64,000 nucleotides of DNA from Mesorhizobium sp. DCY119 (GTDB lineage: Bacteria; Pseudomonadota; Alphaproteobacteria; Rhizobiales; Rhizobiaceae): contig NZ_CP031834.1 in assembly GCF_003590645.1 (NCBI RefSeq), forward strand, positions 2,976,501 through 3,040,500, in the 5' to 3' direction. A program made the position numbers and the translations under genes. Below, in pieces: positions 27,453 to 37,665 of the stretch (position 1 is the stretch's first letter; every line of letters begins with the position of its first letter). The notes beneath the pieces are model-generated. The model saw nothing but the letters and a program-made list of their open reading frames with translations. It had not been told where the DNA came from and did no database searches.

Positions 27453-27919
27453 CAGGCAAGGTTCTTTTCGTAAAAACGGGAATAGCCGGAATCGGGATAG
27501 TCGAGAACCGCACCGCAGACTTGGAACCCGCCACGTTCATAGACGCGCCAGGCCGGCTCGAAGCCAGGCGCTTCGCCCGTCTCCAGCACGAGCCGCGAAA
27601 TTCCCTTTTCGCGCGCCAGCGATTCAATGCTCTGCAGAAGCTTTGCGCCAACGCGCTGGCCGCGCACTTCCGGCAGTGTGAACATGCGCTTCACTTCACC
27701 CAGACGGTCGCCATGATCCTTGAGGGAAGCCATGCCGACCTGGCGACCGGCTTCATTACGCGCCACAAGCACCGTCACGGTCGGCTCGGCCATCTGCTCG
27801 ACGGTCAGCTGGAACTGGAACTCCCGCGGCGTCAGCGGGATCATGTGGGCGTTGAGATCCGCCACCATGGCGCGCACATCGTCCTGCAACGGTGTCTCGA
27901 TGGCAATCGTTACCGTCAT
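27452..27919 (-). CDS. GNAT family N-acetyltransferase located between gatC and gatA
   Basis: A 155-residue acetyltransferase. The acetyl-CoA loop is [20 protein letters not shown] near residue 95, preceded by [12 protein letters not shown] and followed by [23 protein letters not shown], a standard GNAT fold. The start at 27919 lies seven bases after the gatC stop, and the stop overlaps the gatA start (TGATG), so all three genes must be cotranscribed. The substrate is unknown; the position suggests a link to translation or amino-acid metabolism, or a neutral insertion fixed in this lineage. Confidence 0.88.
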   Translation of the reverse strand: MTVTIAIETPLQDDVRAMVADLNAHMIPLTPREFQFQLTVEQMAEPTVTVLVARNEAGRQVGMASLKDHGDRLGEVKRMFTLPEVRGQRVGAKLLQSIESLAREKGISRLVLETGEAPGFEPAWRVYERGGFQVCGAVLDYPDSGYSRFYEKNLA

Positions 27920-27926
27920 CGTGGTG

Positions 27927-28214
27927 TTACTCCACGACCTTCGGGACAAGGAAGAAGTTTTCGTCGGTTGCCGGCGCGTTGGCGACGATATCGGCCGCCT
28001 TGTTGCCGTCGGTGACGATGTCTTCGCGCTTGCGCATTGCCATCGGCGTCACCGAGGTCATCGGCTCGACGCCGGAAACATCGACCTCGTTCAATTGCTC
28101 GACAAAGCCGAGAATGGCATTCAACTCGCCGGTCATGCGCTCGGCGTCTTCCTCGGTGACGGCGATGCGGGCAAGATGGGCGACGCGCTTGACGGTGGCT
28201 TTATCGACGGACAT
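27927..28214 (-). CDS. gatC: Asp-tRNA(Asn)/Glu-tRNA(Gln) amidotransferase subunit C
   Basis: Small 95-residue subunit that wraps around and stabilises GatA-GatB. It starts [20 protein letters not shown] and contains the family pattern [19 protein letters not shown] and the C-terminal [14 protein letters not shown]. It is the first gene of the gatC-GNAT-gatA unit. An in-frame TTG directly before the ATG is ignored. Confidence 0.95.
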   Translation of the reverse strand: MSVDKATVKRVAHLARIAVTEEDAERMTGELNAILGFVEQLNEVDVSGVEPMTSVTPMAMRKREDIVTDGNKAADIVANAPATDENFFLVPKVVE

Positions 28215-28314
28215 CAAAAACTCTCCGGAAATCCGGGCTGCTAATCATGTCCGGGCTATAGCGGCGCTAAGCGCGGTGCGCAACAAGCATGTCCGCGCCA
28301 TCGCCTTCGGGCGG

Positions 28315-29022
28315 CTAAATGTCCCTGCTTTCGCCCACCTTCGGCACGATGACATCGACGCCCGAGCCTTCCATGCCGTCAACGAATTTTTCCGCCGTCT
28401 GGTCGAGCATCGGAAATGTCGCGTAGTGGCAAGGTATGACCGTCTCGAACTTGAAGAAGCGCTGGCAGGCCAAGGCCGCAACCGCGCCGCCCATGGTATA
28501 GCGGTCGCCGACAGGCACCAGGCCGATCTTCGGCTCGTGAAGCTCATTGATCAGCGCCATGTCGGAGAAAATGTCGGTATCGCCCATGTGGTAGAGTGTG
28601 CGGTCGTCGGGGAAGTGCAGGACGAGACCGCCGGGATTGCCGAGATAGACGTTCGATCCGCCTTCCCCACCGAAGGACGAGGAATGCAGCGCCTGGACGA
28701 AGGTCGTCGTGAAGCCGCCGCAGTCTACCGTACCGCCGAGATTACCCGGATTGATCTTGTCGCCGCTGGCACCCTTGCCGACGAGATACATGCAGATCTC
28801 GAAATTGGCGACGAGCTGGGCGCCGGTCTTCTTCAGGATTTCGACCGAATCGCCGACATGGTCGTTGTGGCCGTGCGTGAGGAGCAGATGGGTTATACCT
28901 TCGGCTGGCCCTTCCCATCCCTTGCCCCAGGACGGATTCTGGCTGAGGAACGGATCGATCAGGATCTTTGCGCCGCCTACTTCGACGCGAAATGCGGATT
29001 GGCCATACCAGGTTATTTTCAT
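28315..29022 (-). CDS. Metal-dependent hydrolase (UPF0173, metallo-beta-lactamase fold)
   Basis: A 235-residue MBL-fold protein of the UPF0173 family. It starts [20 protein letters not shown], and carries the metal motif [10 protein letters not shown] near residue 52, a His in QALHSSSF, the Asp in MGDTDIFSD and a terminal His in [10 protein letters not shown]. Substrate is not known. The long open frame upstream adds 68 non-conserved residues. It is divergent from ruvX with a 78-base gap. Confidence 0.9.
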   Translation of the reverse strand: MKITWYGQSAFRVEVGGAKILIDPFLSQNPSWGKGWEGPAEGITHLLLTHGHNDHVGDSVEILKKTGAQLVANFEICMYLVGKGASGDKINPGNLGGTVDCGGFTTTFVQALHSSSFGGEGGSNVYLGNPGGLVLHFPDDRTLYHMGDTDIFSDMALINELHEPKIGLVPVGDRYTMGGAVAALACQRFFKFETVIPCHYATFPMLDQTAEKFVDGMEGSGVDVIVPKVGESRDI

Positions 29023-29100
29023 GAAGGTCGTCTCCTCGATTTTCTCTTGCCGGGAAGATAGAAGGCAGCGCATGCATGTCAAAAGGAAAGCGGCGAGCCA

Positions 29101-29586
29101 TTGAACATTGTCGTGATCGAAGACCTGCCGGCCCTGTTGGCCAACGGCAGGACACTTGCCGGGCTCGATCTCGGCGACAAGACGATCGGCGTTGCCGTCT
29201 CCGATCGCGGCCTGTCGTTCGCCCACCCGCGCCCGGTCATTATCCGCAAGAAGTTTTCAGTCGATGCCGCGAGCCTCATCGATCTGCTGACGAAGGAAAA
29301 CACCGGTGCGGTGGTGATCGGCCTGCCCATCAACATGGACGGCAGCGAGGGGCCTCGCGCGCAGGCTTCACGCGCTTTCGTGCGCAACATAGCGCGCATG
29401 ACCGACCTGCCCTTCGCTTTCTGGGACGAGCGGCTATCGACGGTCGCGGCCGAGCGCAGCCTGATCGAGATGGACATGTCGCGAGCAAAACGAAAGACGA
29501 AGATCGATTCGGCCGCGGCCGCCTTCATCCTGCAAGGCGTTCTGGACCGAATTCACGCGCTCGGTGAAGAGGGTTCGCCAAGATAA
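29101..29586 (+). CDS. ruvX: Putative pre-16S rRNA nuclease / Holliday junction resolvase YqgF
   Basis: RNase H-fold nuclease involved in 16S rRNA 5' end maturation. The 161-residue protein has the acidic catalytic residues in [12 protein letters not shown], the [17 protein letters not shown] motif, [11 protein letters not shown] and the C-terminal [11 protein letters not shown]. Translation appears to start at TTG, since no in-frame ATG precedes the conserved region. Its last 34 bases overlap the 3' end of the convergent DUF6105 gene. Confidence 0.9.
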   Translation: MNIVVIEDLPALLANGRTLAGLDLGDKTIGVAVSDRGLSFAHPRPVIIRKKFSVDAASLIDLLTKENTGAVVIGLPINMDGSEGPRAQASRAFVRNIARMTDLPFAFWDERLSTVAAERSLIEMDMSRAKRKTKIDSAAAAFILQGVLDRIHALGEEGSPR

Positions 29587-29864
29587 CGTTCGCGTTGCGT
29601 TTTCAGCCATGCACCTATCTGGCGACGGCGGCGGAAGGCGTAGATGGCAAGCACGATAAGCGTGTCGATGATGCAGGCCTTGGCAACCATGCCGGGGATG
29701 ATGGTCGGATCGATGCCGAGCGTGTCGCCATAGAGCTGGAAGACAAGGTCATGAACCTGCCTGGTCAGCATGACATAGCCGAAATTGATGTTGTAGAATG
29801 ACAGGCCGAACCAGCCCCAGAACAGTATGAGCGGCAGAGCCCAAAGCGCGAGGACATAACGCAT
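29553..29864 (-). CDS. Small membrane protein (DUF6105-like)
   Basis: A 103-residue protein with two hydrophobic segments (residues 3-30 and 62-78), a conserved [21 protein letters not shown] start and a basic C-terminus ([17 protein letters not shown]). The pattern fits DUF6105, found in rhizobia, function unknown. Its ATG overlaps the stop of the upstream membrane protein by one base; the longer open frame is an out-of-place read-through of that gene. The 3' end overlaps ruvX. Confidence 0.75.
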   Translation of the reverse strand: MRYVLALWALPLILFWGWFGLSFYNINFGYVMLTRQVHDLVFQLYGDTLGIDPTIIPGMVAKACIIDTLIVLAIYAFRRRRQIGAWLKTQRERYLGEPSSPSA

Positions 29865-30418
29865 CAGGCGTTCCCTCGCGGGTCGGATCGGCCGGAAATG
29901 CGCGACAGCATGGCTCCGTGGGCTGCTCCCATCGCCATCGACCGCGCCACTTCCTGGGCATCTTCCTCTTCGGGTGACGCCGTCAGCAATGCCGCCCAGC
30001 GCTCGGCCTGTATTGCGAGATAGGACGTGGTAATCGCCGCAAGCACGGCAGCGATCACCGGAAAGATGCCGGCATCCGCGCGCATAACCCCCAGAACCAG
30101 CATCAAGGACAGGACGCCCGCGGCGGCGGCGAAGGCCACGCGGGTCACTTCGTCCGGATCGCCCTGATCCGAGGGTTCGCACAGGAACAGCGTCAGAAAC
30201 GCCCAGAGGAACAGGGCTGCCACGAGTGCAAAAGTCACCGAGAGGAAGACGCTGGAAGACGAACCCACAGTGAATGCGTTTCCATCCGGCAAGGATATTC
30301 CGAGGATATCGAGCGCATTCGAAGCACCGCCGGCGCTTCCGAAGACGCAGACCATCGCCAGCAGCGCGAAGGCCGCTGCCCAATGGAAGGTCAAGAAGGA
30401 GCCGAGGAGATGGCGCAT
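29864..30418 (-). CDS. Hypothetical inner-membrane protein
   Basis: A 184-residue protein starting MRHLLGSFLTFHWAAAFALL, with four hydrophobic segments (about residues 8-30, 50-82, 90-110, 115-135) and a hydrophilic tail ending SRISGRSDPRGNA. The tail contains EEEDAQEVARSMAMGAAHG. I do not recognise a family. It is coupled to the DUF6105-like gene by a one-base overlap, so the two products may act together in the membrane. Confidence 0.75.
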   Translation of the reverse strand: MRHLLGSFLTFHWAAAFALLAMVCVFGSAGGASNALDILGISLPDGNAFTVGSSSSVFLSVTFALVAALFLWAFLTLFLCEPSDQGDPDEVTRVAFAAAAGVLSLMLVLGVMRADAGIFPVIAAVLAAITTSYLAIQAERWAALLTASPEEEDAQEVARSMAMGAAHGAMLSRISGRSDPRGNA

Positions 30419-30588
30419 GGGAATCCTTTTGGTCTCCGTGCACAGTGGGGCCGGAGCATTTTCATCGCAACGGAAACCATTTGTTAAGGTTAACAGGCAG
30501 AGGCGCGCTGTTGATAACGGCAAGACATAGGCTTTATAGAACCGTCCATCGTTTGCCGCCCCGCCCTCGCCTTCAACCTGAAGCGTTC

Positions 30589-31524
30589 ATGCTCCCGATC
30601 TTCGAAAGCATCCTGCCGATTTTCCTGCTCATCATCGGCGGTAATCTCCTGCGTCGCATGCCGCTGATCGATTCGTCGGCATGGATCGGCCTGGACCAGA
30701 TCGGCTTCTGGTTTCTCTATCCGGCCCTGCTGTTCGTCACGATCTACAATGCCGATTTCAGCGGGCTTCAGCTCGATGCGATGATGGCCGCGTTGCTGGT
30801 GGCATTGGTTGCAATGATCGCCATCACCCTTGCGCTATGGCCTCTCCTGAAACCCACCGGCCTTGTCCGCAAAAGCGAGTTCTCCTCGATCTTCCAGACG
30901 GCGGTGCGCTGGAACAGCTTCATCGCGCTGGCGATCGCCCAGAAGATATTCCCGCCTGCCGGCATGGCAGTGGTGGCCCTGGTCATGGCCGTCATTATCA
31001 TTCCGATCAACCTGACCACGGTTTTTACCGTCACGCGGTTTGCCGACCATTCCATTAACTGGCCGCGCATTGGCCGCGGCATCGTGACCAACCCGATGAT
31101 TATCGGTTCGCTTGCCGCCATCCTGCTCAGGCAATTGCCTTTTCAACTCTACGGGCCGCTCAATCAGTCACTCGGCCTTATCGCCAACGCAGCGCTCGGA
31201 ATGGGACTTCTCGCGGTGGGTGCGGCGCTTCGTGTCAGCGATCTCTGGCAACCGCGCCTGGCATTGATCCTGCCGCTGGTGCTCAAACTGGTTGTGTTCC
31301 CAATATTGCTTGTCGGCGCGGGTCTTGCCTTCGGCATCAGCGGGTTGCAGCTCAGCTACCTCGTACTTTGCGCGGCGGTTCCGACTGCCATGAACGGCTA
31401 TCTGCTGGCGCGGCAACTCGGCGGCGACGCGGAACTCTACGCCGCCGTCACCACATTGCAGACGATCGTCTCGTTCTTCACCATACCGGCCGTTCTGGCG
31501 ATTACGGCTCAGTTGGCGGGATAG
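30589..31524 (+). CDS. AEC family transporter (auxin efflux carrier-like)
   Basis: A 311-residue membrane carrier with about ten hydrophobic segments in two halves, starting MLPIFESILPIFLLIIGGNL. The family pattern is visible in FWFLYPALLFVTIYNADF and in the second half as LCAAVPTAMNGYLLARQLGG. AEC carriers export small organic anions such as malate or malonate. The longer open frame adds 105 non-conserved residues upstream. The last 16 bases overlap the convergent aidB-like gene. Confidence 0.9.
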   Translation: MLPIFESILPIFLLIIGGNLLRRMPLIDSSAWIGLDQIGFWFLYPALLFVTIYNADFSGLQLDAMMAALLVALVAMIAITLALWPLLKPTGLVRKSEFSSIFQTAVRWNSFIALAIAQKIFPPAGMAVVALVMAVIIIPINLTTVFTVTRFADHSINWPRIGRGIVTNPMIIGSLAAILLRQLPFQLYGPLNQSLGLIANAALGMGLLAVGAALRVSDLWQPRLALILPLVLKLVVFPILLVGAGLAFGISGLQLSYLVLCAAVPTAMNGYLLARQLGGDAELYAAVTTLQTIVSFFTIPAVLAITAQLAG

Positions 31525-33134
31525 AGCGTATCAACGATCATGCGGGCATCGTGGCGCGCGTCGAGCATGCCGTATGTTCCGCGCCACTGGCCGGCAAGCC
31601 GGGTTTCGATGAAGGCGTCGGCAATGCGCCCTGCTCCCATCCGCTTCAGCTCGGCGGCTGCGGCTGACAGTGCAAGCTGTTCCGTCAGGATGCGCGCCGA
31701 ACCTTCGTCCGACGCCGCAACCTGCATCGCGGCACGCAAAACGCCGATGGTGCCGGGTCCGCCAGCGCCGAGGTCGCGCTCTATACCGGCAAGCACATCA
31801 TCGAACAGGCCCGGGGCGCGGCCGAGCACACGCAGCACGTCGAGCGCCATAACGTTACCGGAGCCTTCCCAGATCGCGTTTACCGGCACCTCGCGATAGT
31901 AACGCGCCAGCGGGGCCTCCTCGACATAGCCATTGCCGCCAAGGCACTCCATCGCTTCGTAAAGCAATGCTGGTGCGATCTTGCAGACCCAATATTTGAC
32001 CACCGGCGTCATGGCGCGTGCAAAGGCGGCCTCCCCGCGGTCGCTGGCGGCCTCGTCAAACGAACGCGCCAGCCGGAACGACAGCGCCGTGGCGCCGGCG
32101 ACATCCAGCGCCATATCGGCCAGAACGCGCTGCATCAGCGGCTGCTCGATCAGGCTGGAGCCGAATACCTGGCGGTGGCGGGCATGATGAACGGCTTCGG
32201 CCAGACCCGCCCGCATGATGCCGGACGATGCGACGGCACAGTCGAGACGCGTCAGCGTGACCATGTCCATGATGGTTTTTACGCCTTCGCCCGGCTCGCC
32301 AACCATCTCGCCGATGGAATTGACGAACTCGACTTCCGAAGACGCGTTGGAGCGATTGCCGAGCTTGTCCTTCAGCCGCTGGAAGCGAAATCCGTTGCCG
32401 GTGCCATCACCGAGGATGCGCGGCACGAGGAAGCACGACAGACCCTCGCGCACTTGCCCGAGCACCAGAAAGGCATCGGACATCGGCGCGGACATGAACC
32501 ATTTGTGGCCGGTCAGGCGGTAAAACCCGCTGCCGACGCGTTCGGCCTTGGTGGTGTTGGCGCGCACATCCGTGCCGCCCTGCTTCTCGGTCATGCCCAT
32601 GCCGAGCGTCAGCCCGGTCTTTTCGACCGGTGGCTTTTGGGCCTGATCATATTTGCGTGTGGTGACGCGCGGCGCCCATTCGCGAAACAGTTTCGGGCTC
32701 GCCATCAACGCGGCGAGCGAGGCGTTGGTCATCGTGATCGGGCAGAGATGACCGGACTCCAGCTCGGACGTCAGATAGAATCGCGCGGCGCGGACCTGAT
32801 GGCGCTTGCCGGTTTCGTTGGCGCCGTTTTCCCAGACCGAAGAGTGCAAACCAATGGCGACCGAGCGGCGCAGCAGCGCGTGATAGGCGGGATGGAATTC
32901 GACCTGATCGATGCGCCGGCCCTGCCGGTCATGTGTCTTGAGCTTCGGGGTTTCGGTGTTGGCGAGGCGGGCGAGATCCTGCGCTTCGGAGCTCAGAACG
33001 AAACGGCCGAGACCATCCAGATCCTTGCGGACCGGCTCCGAAAAATGTTCGGCAAGCTGTACCAGCAAGGGATCGCCCCGCCAGGCATTGCTTCCGGTCA
33101 ACGGCGGGGGCTGGTTCGTTACCTCGTCGGTCAC
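31509..33134 (-). CDS. Acyl-CoA dehydrogenase family protein, AidB-like
   Basis: A 541-residue flavoprotein, exactly the length of E. coli AidB. The sequence shows LTLGMGMTEKQGGTDVRAN for flavin contact, LTGHKWFMSAPMSDAFLV, the RQVFGSSLIEQPLMQRVLADM motif and YREVPVNAIWEGSGNVMALD near the C-terminus, which are typical of AidB. AidB binds DNA and is induced during the alkylation response; whether this one does is not shown. The catalytic Glu of fatty acyl-CoA dehydrogenases is not evident. Divergent from pyrB. Confidence 0.88.
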   Translation of the reverse strand: MTDEVTNQPPPLTGSNAWRGDPLLVQLAEHFSEPVRKDLDGLGRFVLSSEAQDLARLANTETPKLKTHDRQGRRIDQVEFHPAYHALLRRSVAIGLHSSVWENGANETGKRHQVRAARFYLTSELESGHLCPITMTNASLAALMASPKLFREWAPRVTTRKYDQAQKPPVEKTGLTLGMGMTEKQGGTDVRANTTKAERVGSGFYRLTGHKWFMSAPMSDAFLVLGQVREGLSCFLVPRILGDGTGNGFRFQRLKDKLGNRSNASSEVEFVNSIGEMVGEPGEGVKTIMDMVTLTRLDCAVASSGIMRAGLAEAVHHARHRQVFGSSLIEQPLMQRVLADMALDVAGATALSFRLARSFDEAASDRGEAAFARAMTPVVKYWVCKIAPALLYEAMECLGGNGYVEEAPLARYYREVPVNAIWEGSGNVMALDVLRVLGRAPGLFDDVLAGIERDLGAGGPGTIGVLRAAMQVAASDEGSARILTEQLALSAAAAELKRMGAGRIADAFIETRLAGQWRGTYGMLDARHDARMIVDTLYPAN

Positions 33135-33302
33135 GCGCTTTCCTTACATATTCTTCGGCGCGCCATGCGAATCCGAAGCAGGTTGGACGGTTTTATAACG
33201 CAAGGATTGGTAGCCGCGCGATTAAAATCCCGGGAGAAATCGCGCCAACCCACAACGACGGCTTGCAGCCGCTTTTGTGCGCGCCTATAGCACGGCCTTG
33301 AG

Positions 33303-34268
33303 ATGACAGAAGCTTCGTCCCTGCCCCTTTATCCGCACCGCCACCTGCTCGGCATACGGGACCTGTCTCCCGTCGACATAGAGCTTTTGCTCGATCGCGC
33401 CGACGCCGCCGTGGCGATTTCCCGACGACATGAGAAGAAGACATCGACGCTGCGCGGACGAACGCAGATCAATCTCTTCTATGAAGCGTCGACGCGAACG
33501 CAGTCGTCCTTCGAACTGGCCGGCAAGCGCCTCGGCGCCGATGTCATGAACATGTCGGTGGCAAGCTCTTCGGTGAAGAAGGGCGAAACGTTGATCGACA
33601 CGGCGATGACGCTGAATGCGATGCGGCCCGATATCCTCATCATCCGCCATGCTTCGGCGGGTGCTGCCGCCCTTCTGGCGCAGAAGGTCGGCTGCTCCGT
33701 GGTGAATGCAGGCGATGGCGCTCACGAGCACCCGACACAGGCGCTACTCGACGCCCTGACCATCCGCCGCGCCAAGGGCGAACTTTCCCGGCTGACGGTG
33801 GCGATCTGCGGCGACATTCTTCACTCGCGCGTCGCCCGCTCCAATATTCTTCTCCTCAATGCGCTCGGTGCGCGAGTGCGCGTCGTCGCACCGTCGACGC
33901 TGTTGCCATCCGGCATCGCGCAGATGGGCGTGGAAGTCTGCGCGACAATGGCCGAGGGACTGAAAGACGCCGACGTGGTGATGATGCTGCGCCTGCAGCG
34001 CGAGCGCATGGAAGGCGCCTTCGTGCCTTCGGTGCGCGAATATTTCCGCTACTTCGGGCTCGACGCGGAAAAACTGAAGGCAGCAAAGCCAGACGCGCTG
34101 GTCATGCACCCCGGCCCGATGAATCGCGGCGTCGAGATCGCTTCCCAGATTGCAGACGGGCCGCAAAGCGTCATCCAGGAACAGGTGGAGATGGGCGTCG
34201 CCGTGCGCATGGCGGTGATGGAGGCACTCCTAGATCCTCGTCGCAACCGCGAGGGGGTATCGGCATGA
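33303..34268 (+). CDS. pyrB: Aspartate carbamoyltransferase catalytic subunit
   Basis: Second step of pyrimidine synthesis, joining carbamoyl phosphate and aspartate. The 321-residue enzyme has the carbamoyl-phosphate loop [18 protein letters not shown] near residue 62, [13 protein letters not shown] near residue 140 and [13 protein letters not shown] near residue 270. It overlaps the downstream pyrC' by four bases. In organisms with this arrangement the PyrB catalytic chain assembles with the inactive PyrC' protein. Confidence 0.96.
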   Translation: MTEASSLPLYPHRHLLGIRDLSPVDIELLLDRADAAVAISRRHEKKTSTLRGRTQINLFYEASTRTQSSFELAGKRLGADVMNMSVASSSVKKGETLIDTAMTLNAMRPDILIIRHASAGAAALLAQKVGCSVVNAGDGAHEHPTQALLDALTIRRAKGELSRLTVAICGDILHSRVARSNILLLNALGARVRVVAPSTLLPSGIAQMGVEVCATMAEGLKDADVVMMLRLQRERMEGAFVPSVREYFRYFGLDAEKLKAAKPDALVMHPGPMNRGVEIASQIADGPQSVIQEQVEMGVAVRMAVMEALLDPRRNREGVSA

Positions 34269-35551
34269 GCGTCACCGTTTTCCAGCGTGCTCGCATCATC
34301 GATCCGTCACGCGGCCTGGACGAGGTCGGGACCGTCATCGTCAACGGCAAAAAGATTGTCACCGCTGGCGCGTCAGCGCTGAACCAGGGCGCACCGGAAG
34401 GTGCCACGATCATCGATTGCGCCGGCAAGGCTATCATTCCCGGATTGGTCGATGGGCGCGTCTTTATCGGCGAGCCCGGCGGCGAACATCGCGAAACCAT
34501 CGCCTCGGCGAGCGTGGCTGCCGCAGCAGGCGGCGTGACTTCGGTCATCATGATGCCCGATACCGACCCGGTCATCGACAACGTCGCTCTGGTCGAATTC
34601 GTGCTGCGGACGGCCCGCGATACGGCCTCGGTTAATGTTTTTCCGGCGGCTGCCATCACCAAAGGCCTCGAAGGCCGCGAGATGACCGAATTCGGCCTGC
34701 TGCGCGAAGCCGGTGCGGTTGCCTTCACCGATGGCCGGCATACAATTTCCAACGCGCTGACGATGCGCCGCGCGCTGACCTATGCCCGCGACTTCGGCGC
34801 GACCATCGTGCATGAGACGCAGGACAAGGACCTCGCCGGCTCCGGCGTTATGAACGAGGGGCTCTATGCGAGCTGGCTCGGCCTTTCCGGCATTCCGCGC
34901 GAGGCCGAGGCGATCCCGCTGGAGCGCGACCTGATGCTGGCGCGGCTGACGCGCGGCAACTACCACGCCGCCAAGATTTCCACGGCGATGTCGGCGAATG
35001 CGATCACCCGGGCCAAGGCCGACGGCGCCAAGGTCACCGCCGGCGTCTCGATCAACCACCTGTCGCTCAACGAGAACGATGTCGGCGAATATCGCACCTT
35101 CTTCCGCCTGTCGCCGCCGCTGCGCACCGAGGACGACCGGCTGGCGATGATTGAAGCGCTGAGAGACGGCAGCATCGACATCGTCGTCTCCTCGCACGAT
35201 CCGCAGGACGTCGACACCAAGCGCCTGCCTTTCGCCGATGCCGCCGATGGCGCGATCGGGCTGGAAACACTGCTGGGTGCCGCACTTCGCCTCTATCACA
35301 ATGAGGATCTGCCGCTGCTGCGCGTGATCGAGGTGCTTTCGACGGCACCGGCAAAACTGTTCGGCCTGCCCGGCGGCACGCTGAAACCGGGAGCGGCGGC
35401 CGATCTGGTTCTGGTCGATCTCGACGAGCCATGGATCGTGCAAGAGAGCGCCATCCGCTCCCGCTCGAAAAACACCTGCTTCGAAGGCGCTCGCCTGCAA
35501 GGCAGGGTCTTGCAAACAATGGTTTCGGGCCGCACAGTGTTTACGGGTTAG
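34265..35551 (+). CDS. Dihydroorotase-like protein PyrC' (probably inactive)
   Basis: A 428-residue amidohydrolase-fold protein coupled to pyrB. Active class I dihydroorotases carry a DxHxHxRDPG metal motif near residue 60; here the equivalent segment reads [16 protein letters not shown], so both metal His and the Arg-Asp are lost. Later landmarks remain: [29 protein letters not shown] and [15 protein letters not shown]. This matches the non-catalytic PyrC' of Pseudomonas-type PyrB-PyrC' dodecamers, where the protein is structural. A second, active pyrC should exist elsewhere in the genome. Confidence 0.9.
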   Translation: MSVTVFQRARIIDPSRGLDEVGTVIVNGKKIVTAGASALNQGAPEGATIIDCAGKAIIPGLVDGRVFIGEPGGEHRETIASASVAAAAGGVTSVIMMPDTDPVIDNVALVEFVLRTARDTASVNVFPAAAITKGLEGREMTEFGLLREAGAVAFTDGRHTISNALTMRRALTYARDFGATIVHETQDKDLAGSGVMNEGLYASWLGLSGIPREAEAIPLERDLMLARLTRGNYHAAKISTAMSANAITRAKADGAKVTAGVSINHLSLNENDVGEYRTFFRLSPPLRTEDDRLAMIEALRDGSIDIVVSSHDPQDVDTKRLPFADAADGAIGLETLLGAALRLYHNEDLPLLRVIEVLSTAPAKLFGLPGGTLKPGAAADLVLVDLDEPWIVQESAIRSRSKNTCFEGARLQGRVLQTMVSGRTVFTG

Positions 35552-35596
35552 AGCCGGAACACAACAACGCATGCGCTCCGGCTTGGAGGGGAAACA

Positions 35597-36211
35597 ATGG
35601 CTGATCTGTCGGCGTGGCAGCTACCGCTGCCCTTTCTCATTGCAGCACTTGTTTTCGGCTATCTGCTCGGCTCGATCCCCTTCGGCCTTCTGATCACGCG
35701 CGCTGCCGGACTTGGCGACGTTCGCAAGATCGGCTCCGGCAATATCGGCGCGACCAATGTTCTGCGCACCGGCAACAAGAAACTCGCCGCCCTCACCCTC
35801 GTTCTCGATGCCCTCAAGGGCACGGCTGCGGTTCTCATCGCCGGCTTTTATGCGCCGGAAGCGGCATTGGTTGCCGGCTTCGGCGCTTTTCTCGGCCACC
35901 TCTTTCCGGTCTGGCTCGGCTTCAAGGGCGGCAAGGGCGTGGCGACCTATCTCGGAGTCCTGATCGGCCTCGCTTGGAAGGCCGCGCTGGTCTTTGCTGT
36001 CGTCTGGCTGCTGATCGCCTTCATCTCGCGCTATTCGTCGCTGGCGGCACTCATTGCGGCAATTGCAGTGCCGATCGCGCTTTATTTCTTCGGCGCTCAT
36101 GCCGTGGCGGCATTGTTCACCGTCATGAGCCTGATCGTCATCGTAAGACACCGGGCAAATATCTCCCGGCTGCTTGCCGGAACCGAATCACGCATCGGAG
36201 CCAAGGGATGA
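35597..36211 (+). CDS. plsY: Glycerol-3-phosphate acyltransferase PlsY
   Basis: Inner-membrane enzyme that transfers acyl groups from acyl-phosphate to glycerol 3-phosphate. The 204-residue protein has five membrane segments and the three family motifs: [11 protein letters not shown] near residue 24, [19 protein letters not shown] near residue 44, and [20 protein letters not shown] near residue 100. It overlaps the dprA start by four bases (ATGA). Confidence 0.95.
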   Translation: MADLSAWQLPLPFLIAALVFGYLLGSIPFGLLITRAAGLGDVRKIGSGNIGATNVLRTGNKKLAALTLVLDALKGTAAVLIAGFYAPEAALVAGFGAFLGHLFPVWLGFKGGKGVATYLGVLIGLAWKAALVFAVVWLLIAFISRYSSLAALIAAIAVPIALYFFGAHAVAALFTVMSLIVIVRHRANISRLLAGTESRIGAKG

Positions 36212-37341
36212 ATGTCGCAGCCGGTCCCCGCCTCAGCGACCGGCAACGGCTCAACTGGCTACGGCTCATTCGCACGCCGAATGTCGGCCCGGCGACCTTT
36301 CGCGACCTGATCAATCGTTTTGGTTCGGCCGAGACAGCCATAGAAATGCTGCCGGAACTGATGATGTCGGGCGGTGCAAACCGCATCGCGCGCATCCCTT
36401 CCATCGCTCAGGCGGAAGCGGAAATGGACGTTGCGCGAAAGCACGGTGCGCGGTTCGTCGGCATCGGCGAAGCCGACTATCCAGCTGTTCTGCGCCGCAT
36501 GGACAACCCGCCGCCACTGCTCGCGGTCAAGGGCACAGGTGCGGTGTTCGGACTGACGCCGATCGCAATTGTTGGCGCGCGCAACGCTTCGCTGGCCGGA
36601 ATCAAGATGGCGCGCATGCTGGCCGACGGGCTCGGCCGTGAGGGTTACTCGATCATCTCCGGCCTTGCCCGCGGCATTGACACGGCGGCGCATCAAGGCG
36701 GCCTCGCCACCGGTACGGTCGGCGTGCTCGCCGGCGGGCTGGATCGTCCCTACCCACCTGAAAACATCGGGCTCTGCGAGGAGATCGCGCAAAATGGCGG
36801 CGCGGTGGTTTCCGAAATGCCGTTCGGCTGGGAGCCGCGCGCGCAGGATTTTCCTCGCCGAAACCGCATCGTCGCCGGCATGGCGCTCGGACTGGTGGTG
36901 GTGGAAGCAGCAAAGCGATCCGGTTCCCTGATCAGCGCGCGCCTTGCCGGCGAAATGGGCCGGCTGGTCTTCGCAGTGCCGGGTTCGCCGCTCGACCCGC
37001 GAGCCGCCGGCACCAACGGGCTTCTCAAGGACGGCGCGACCCTTGTGACGGAGGTCAACGACATCATCTCGGCGATTGCGCCTCTGATTGGCGCCCCATT
37101 GCCGCTGCCACCCGAATTCGACGAACCGCCGGATTTTTCGGCGACACCGCCGCCGGTAGATGACGACCGCGCCCGTGTCGTCGAAGCGCTGGGACCTGTA
37201 CCGGTCGGCGTGGACGAAATCATTGGCCATGCCGGGCTGCACCCGGCCAAGGTTTTCATGATTCTTCTTGAGCTTGATCTGGCCGGCCGGCTGGAGCGTC
37301 ACTCAGGTGGCTCGGTGTCTCTTGTCCTGCTGGACCCGTGA
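36208..37341 (+). CDS. dprA: DNA-processing protein DprA
   Basis: Binds incoming single-stranded DNA during transformation and loads RecA. The 377-residue protein starts [20 protein letters not shown], with an N-terminal SAM-like region ([17 protein letters not shown]), the Rossmann-fold core [20 protein letters not shown] then [16 protein letters not shown], and a C-terminal winged-helix domain ([21 protein letters not shown]). The full domain set is present, so it looks functional. Its last 39 bases overlap the convergent small gene ending at 37303. Confidence 0.95.
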   Translation: MNVAAGPRLSDRQRLNWLRLIRTPNVGPATFRDLINRFGSAETAIEMLPELMMSGGANRIARIPSIAQAEAEMDVARKHGARFVGIGEADYPAVLRRMDNPPPLLAVKGTGAVFGLTPIAIVGARNASLAGIKMARMLADGLGREGYSIISGLARGIDTAAHQGGLATGTVGVLAGGLDRPYPPENIGLCEEIAQNGGAVVSEMPFGWEPRAQDFPRRNRIVAGMALGLVVVEAAKRSGSLISARLAGEMGRLVFAVPGSPLDPRAAGTNGLLKDGATLVTEVNDIISAIAPLIGAPLPLPPEFDEPPDFSATPPPVDDDRARVVEALGPVPVGVDEIIGHAGLHPAKVFMILLELDLAGRLERHSGGSVSLVLLDP

Positions 37342-37506
37342 CGGGCGTTCGCCGCGTATGATGTCGCTGGTTTCGACATAGGCCATTTCGATCAGGTAGG
37401 CGAGCATGTCGCAGCGTTCCGACTCGGCCATGGTACGAAGCTGGCCGAGCATCGATTGCATGTAATCCAGCGTATCGGTGCGTCGTGTTGTAAAGACATG
37501 ACCCAT
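37303..37506 (-). CDS. Conserved small hypothetical protein (67 residues)
   Basis: Begins MGHVFTTRRTDTLDYMQSML and is helical, with MAESERCDMLAYLIEMAYVETSDIIRGERP in the centre and a basic tail. I recall near-identical short proteins annotated as hypothetical in many rhizobia, but this was not searched. No known domain. Its 3' end lies opposite the last 39 bases of dprA. An upstream 14-base palindrome at 37652-37665 may regulate it or topA. Confidence 0.75.
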   Translation of the reverse strand: MGHVFTTRRTDTLDYMQSMLGQLRTMAESERCDMLAYLIEMAYVETSDIIRGERPSRVQQDKRHRAT

Positions 37507-37651
37507 CGGCAATACTCCTGGTATCGCGCGAAGCGTACTTCGCGGAGCTGAATGTTTGCGACTTACAAAACTCTTGGAACGATGCAACCCCTGGTAACAT
37601 CAAATATATTACAGCTATCTTAAATTGCAACCCATGCGATACATCTTGCAG

Positions 37652-37665
37652 GAGTTGTACAACTC
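37652..37665. promoter_or_regulatory. Perfect palindrome between the small gene and topA
   Basis: GAGTTGTACAACTC is a perfect 14-base palindrome in an AT-rich 288-base divergent spacer, about 145 bases before the small gene and 130 before topA. TTGC and GCAA lie just outside it. It resembles a dimeric repressor site; no regulator is identified. Confidence 0.4.
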
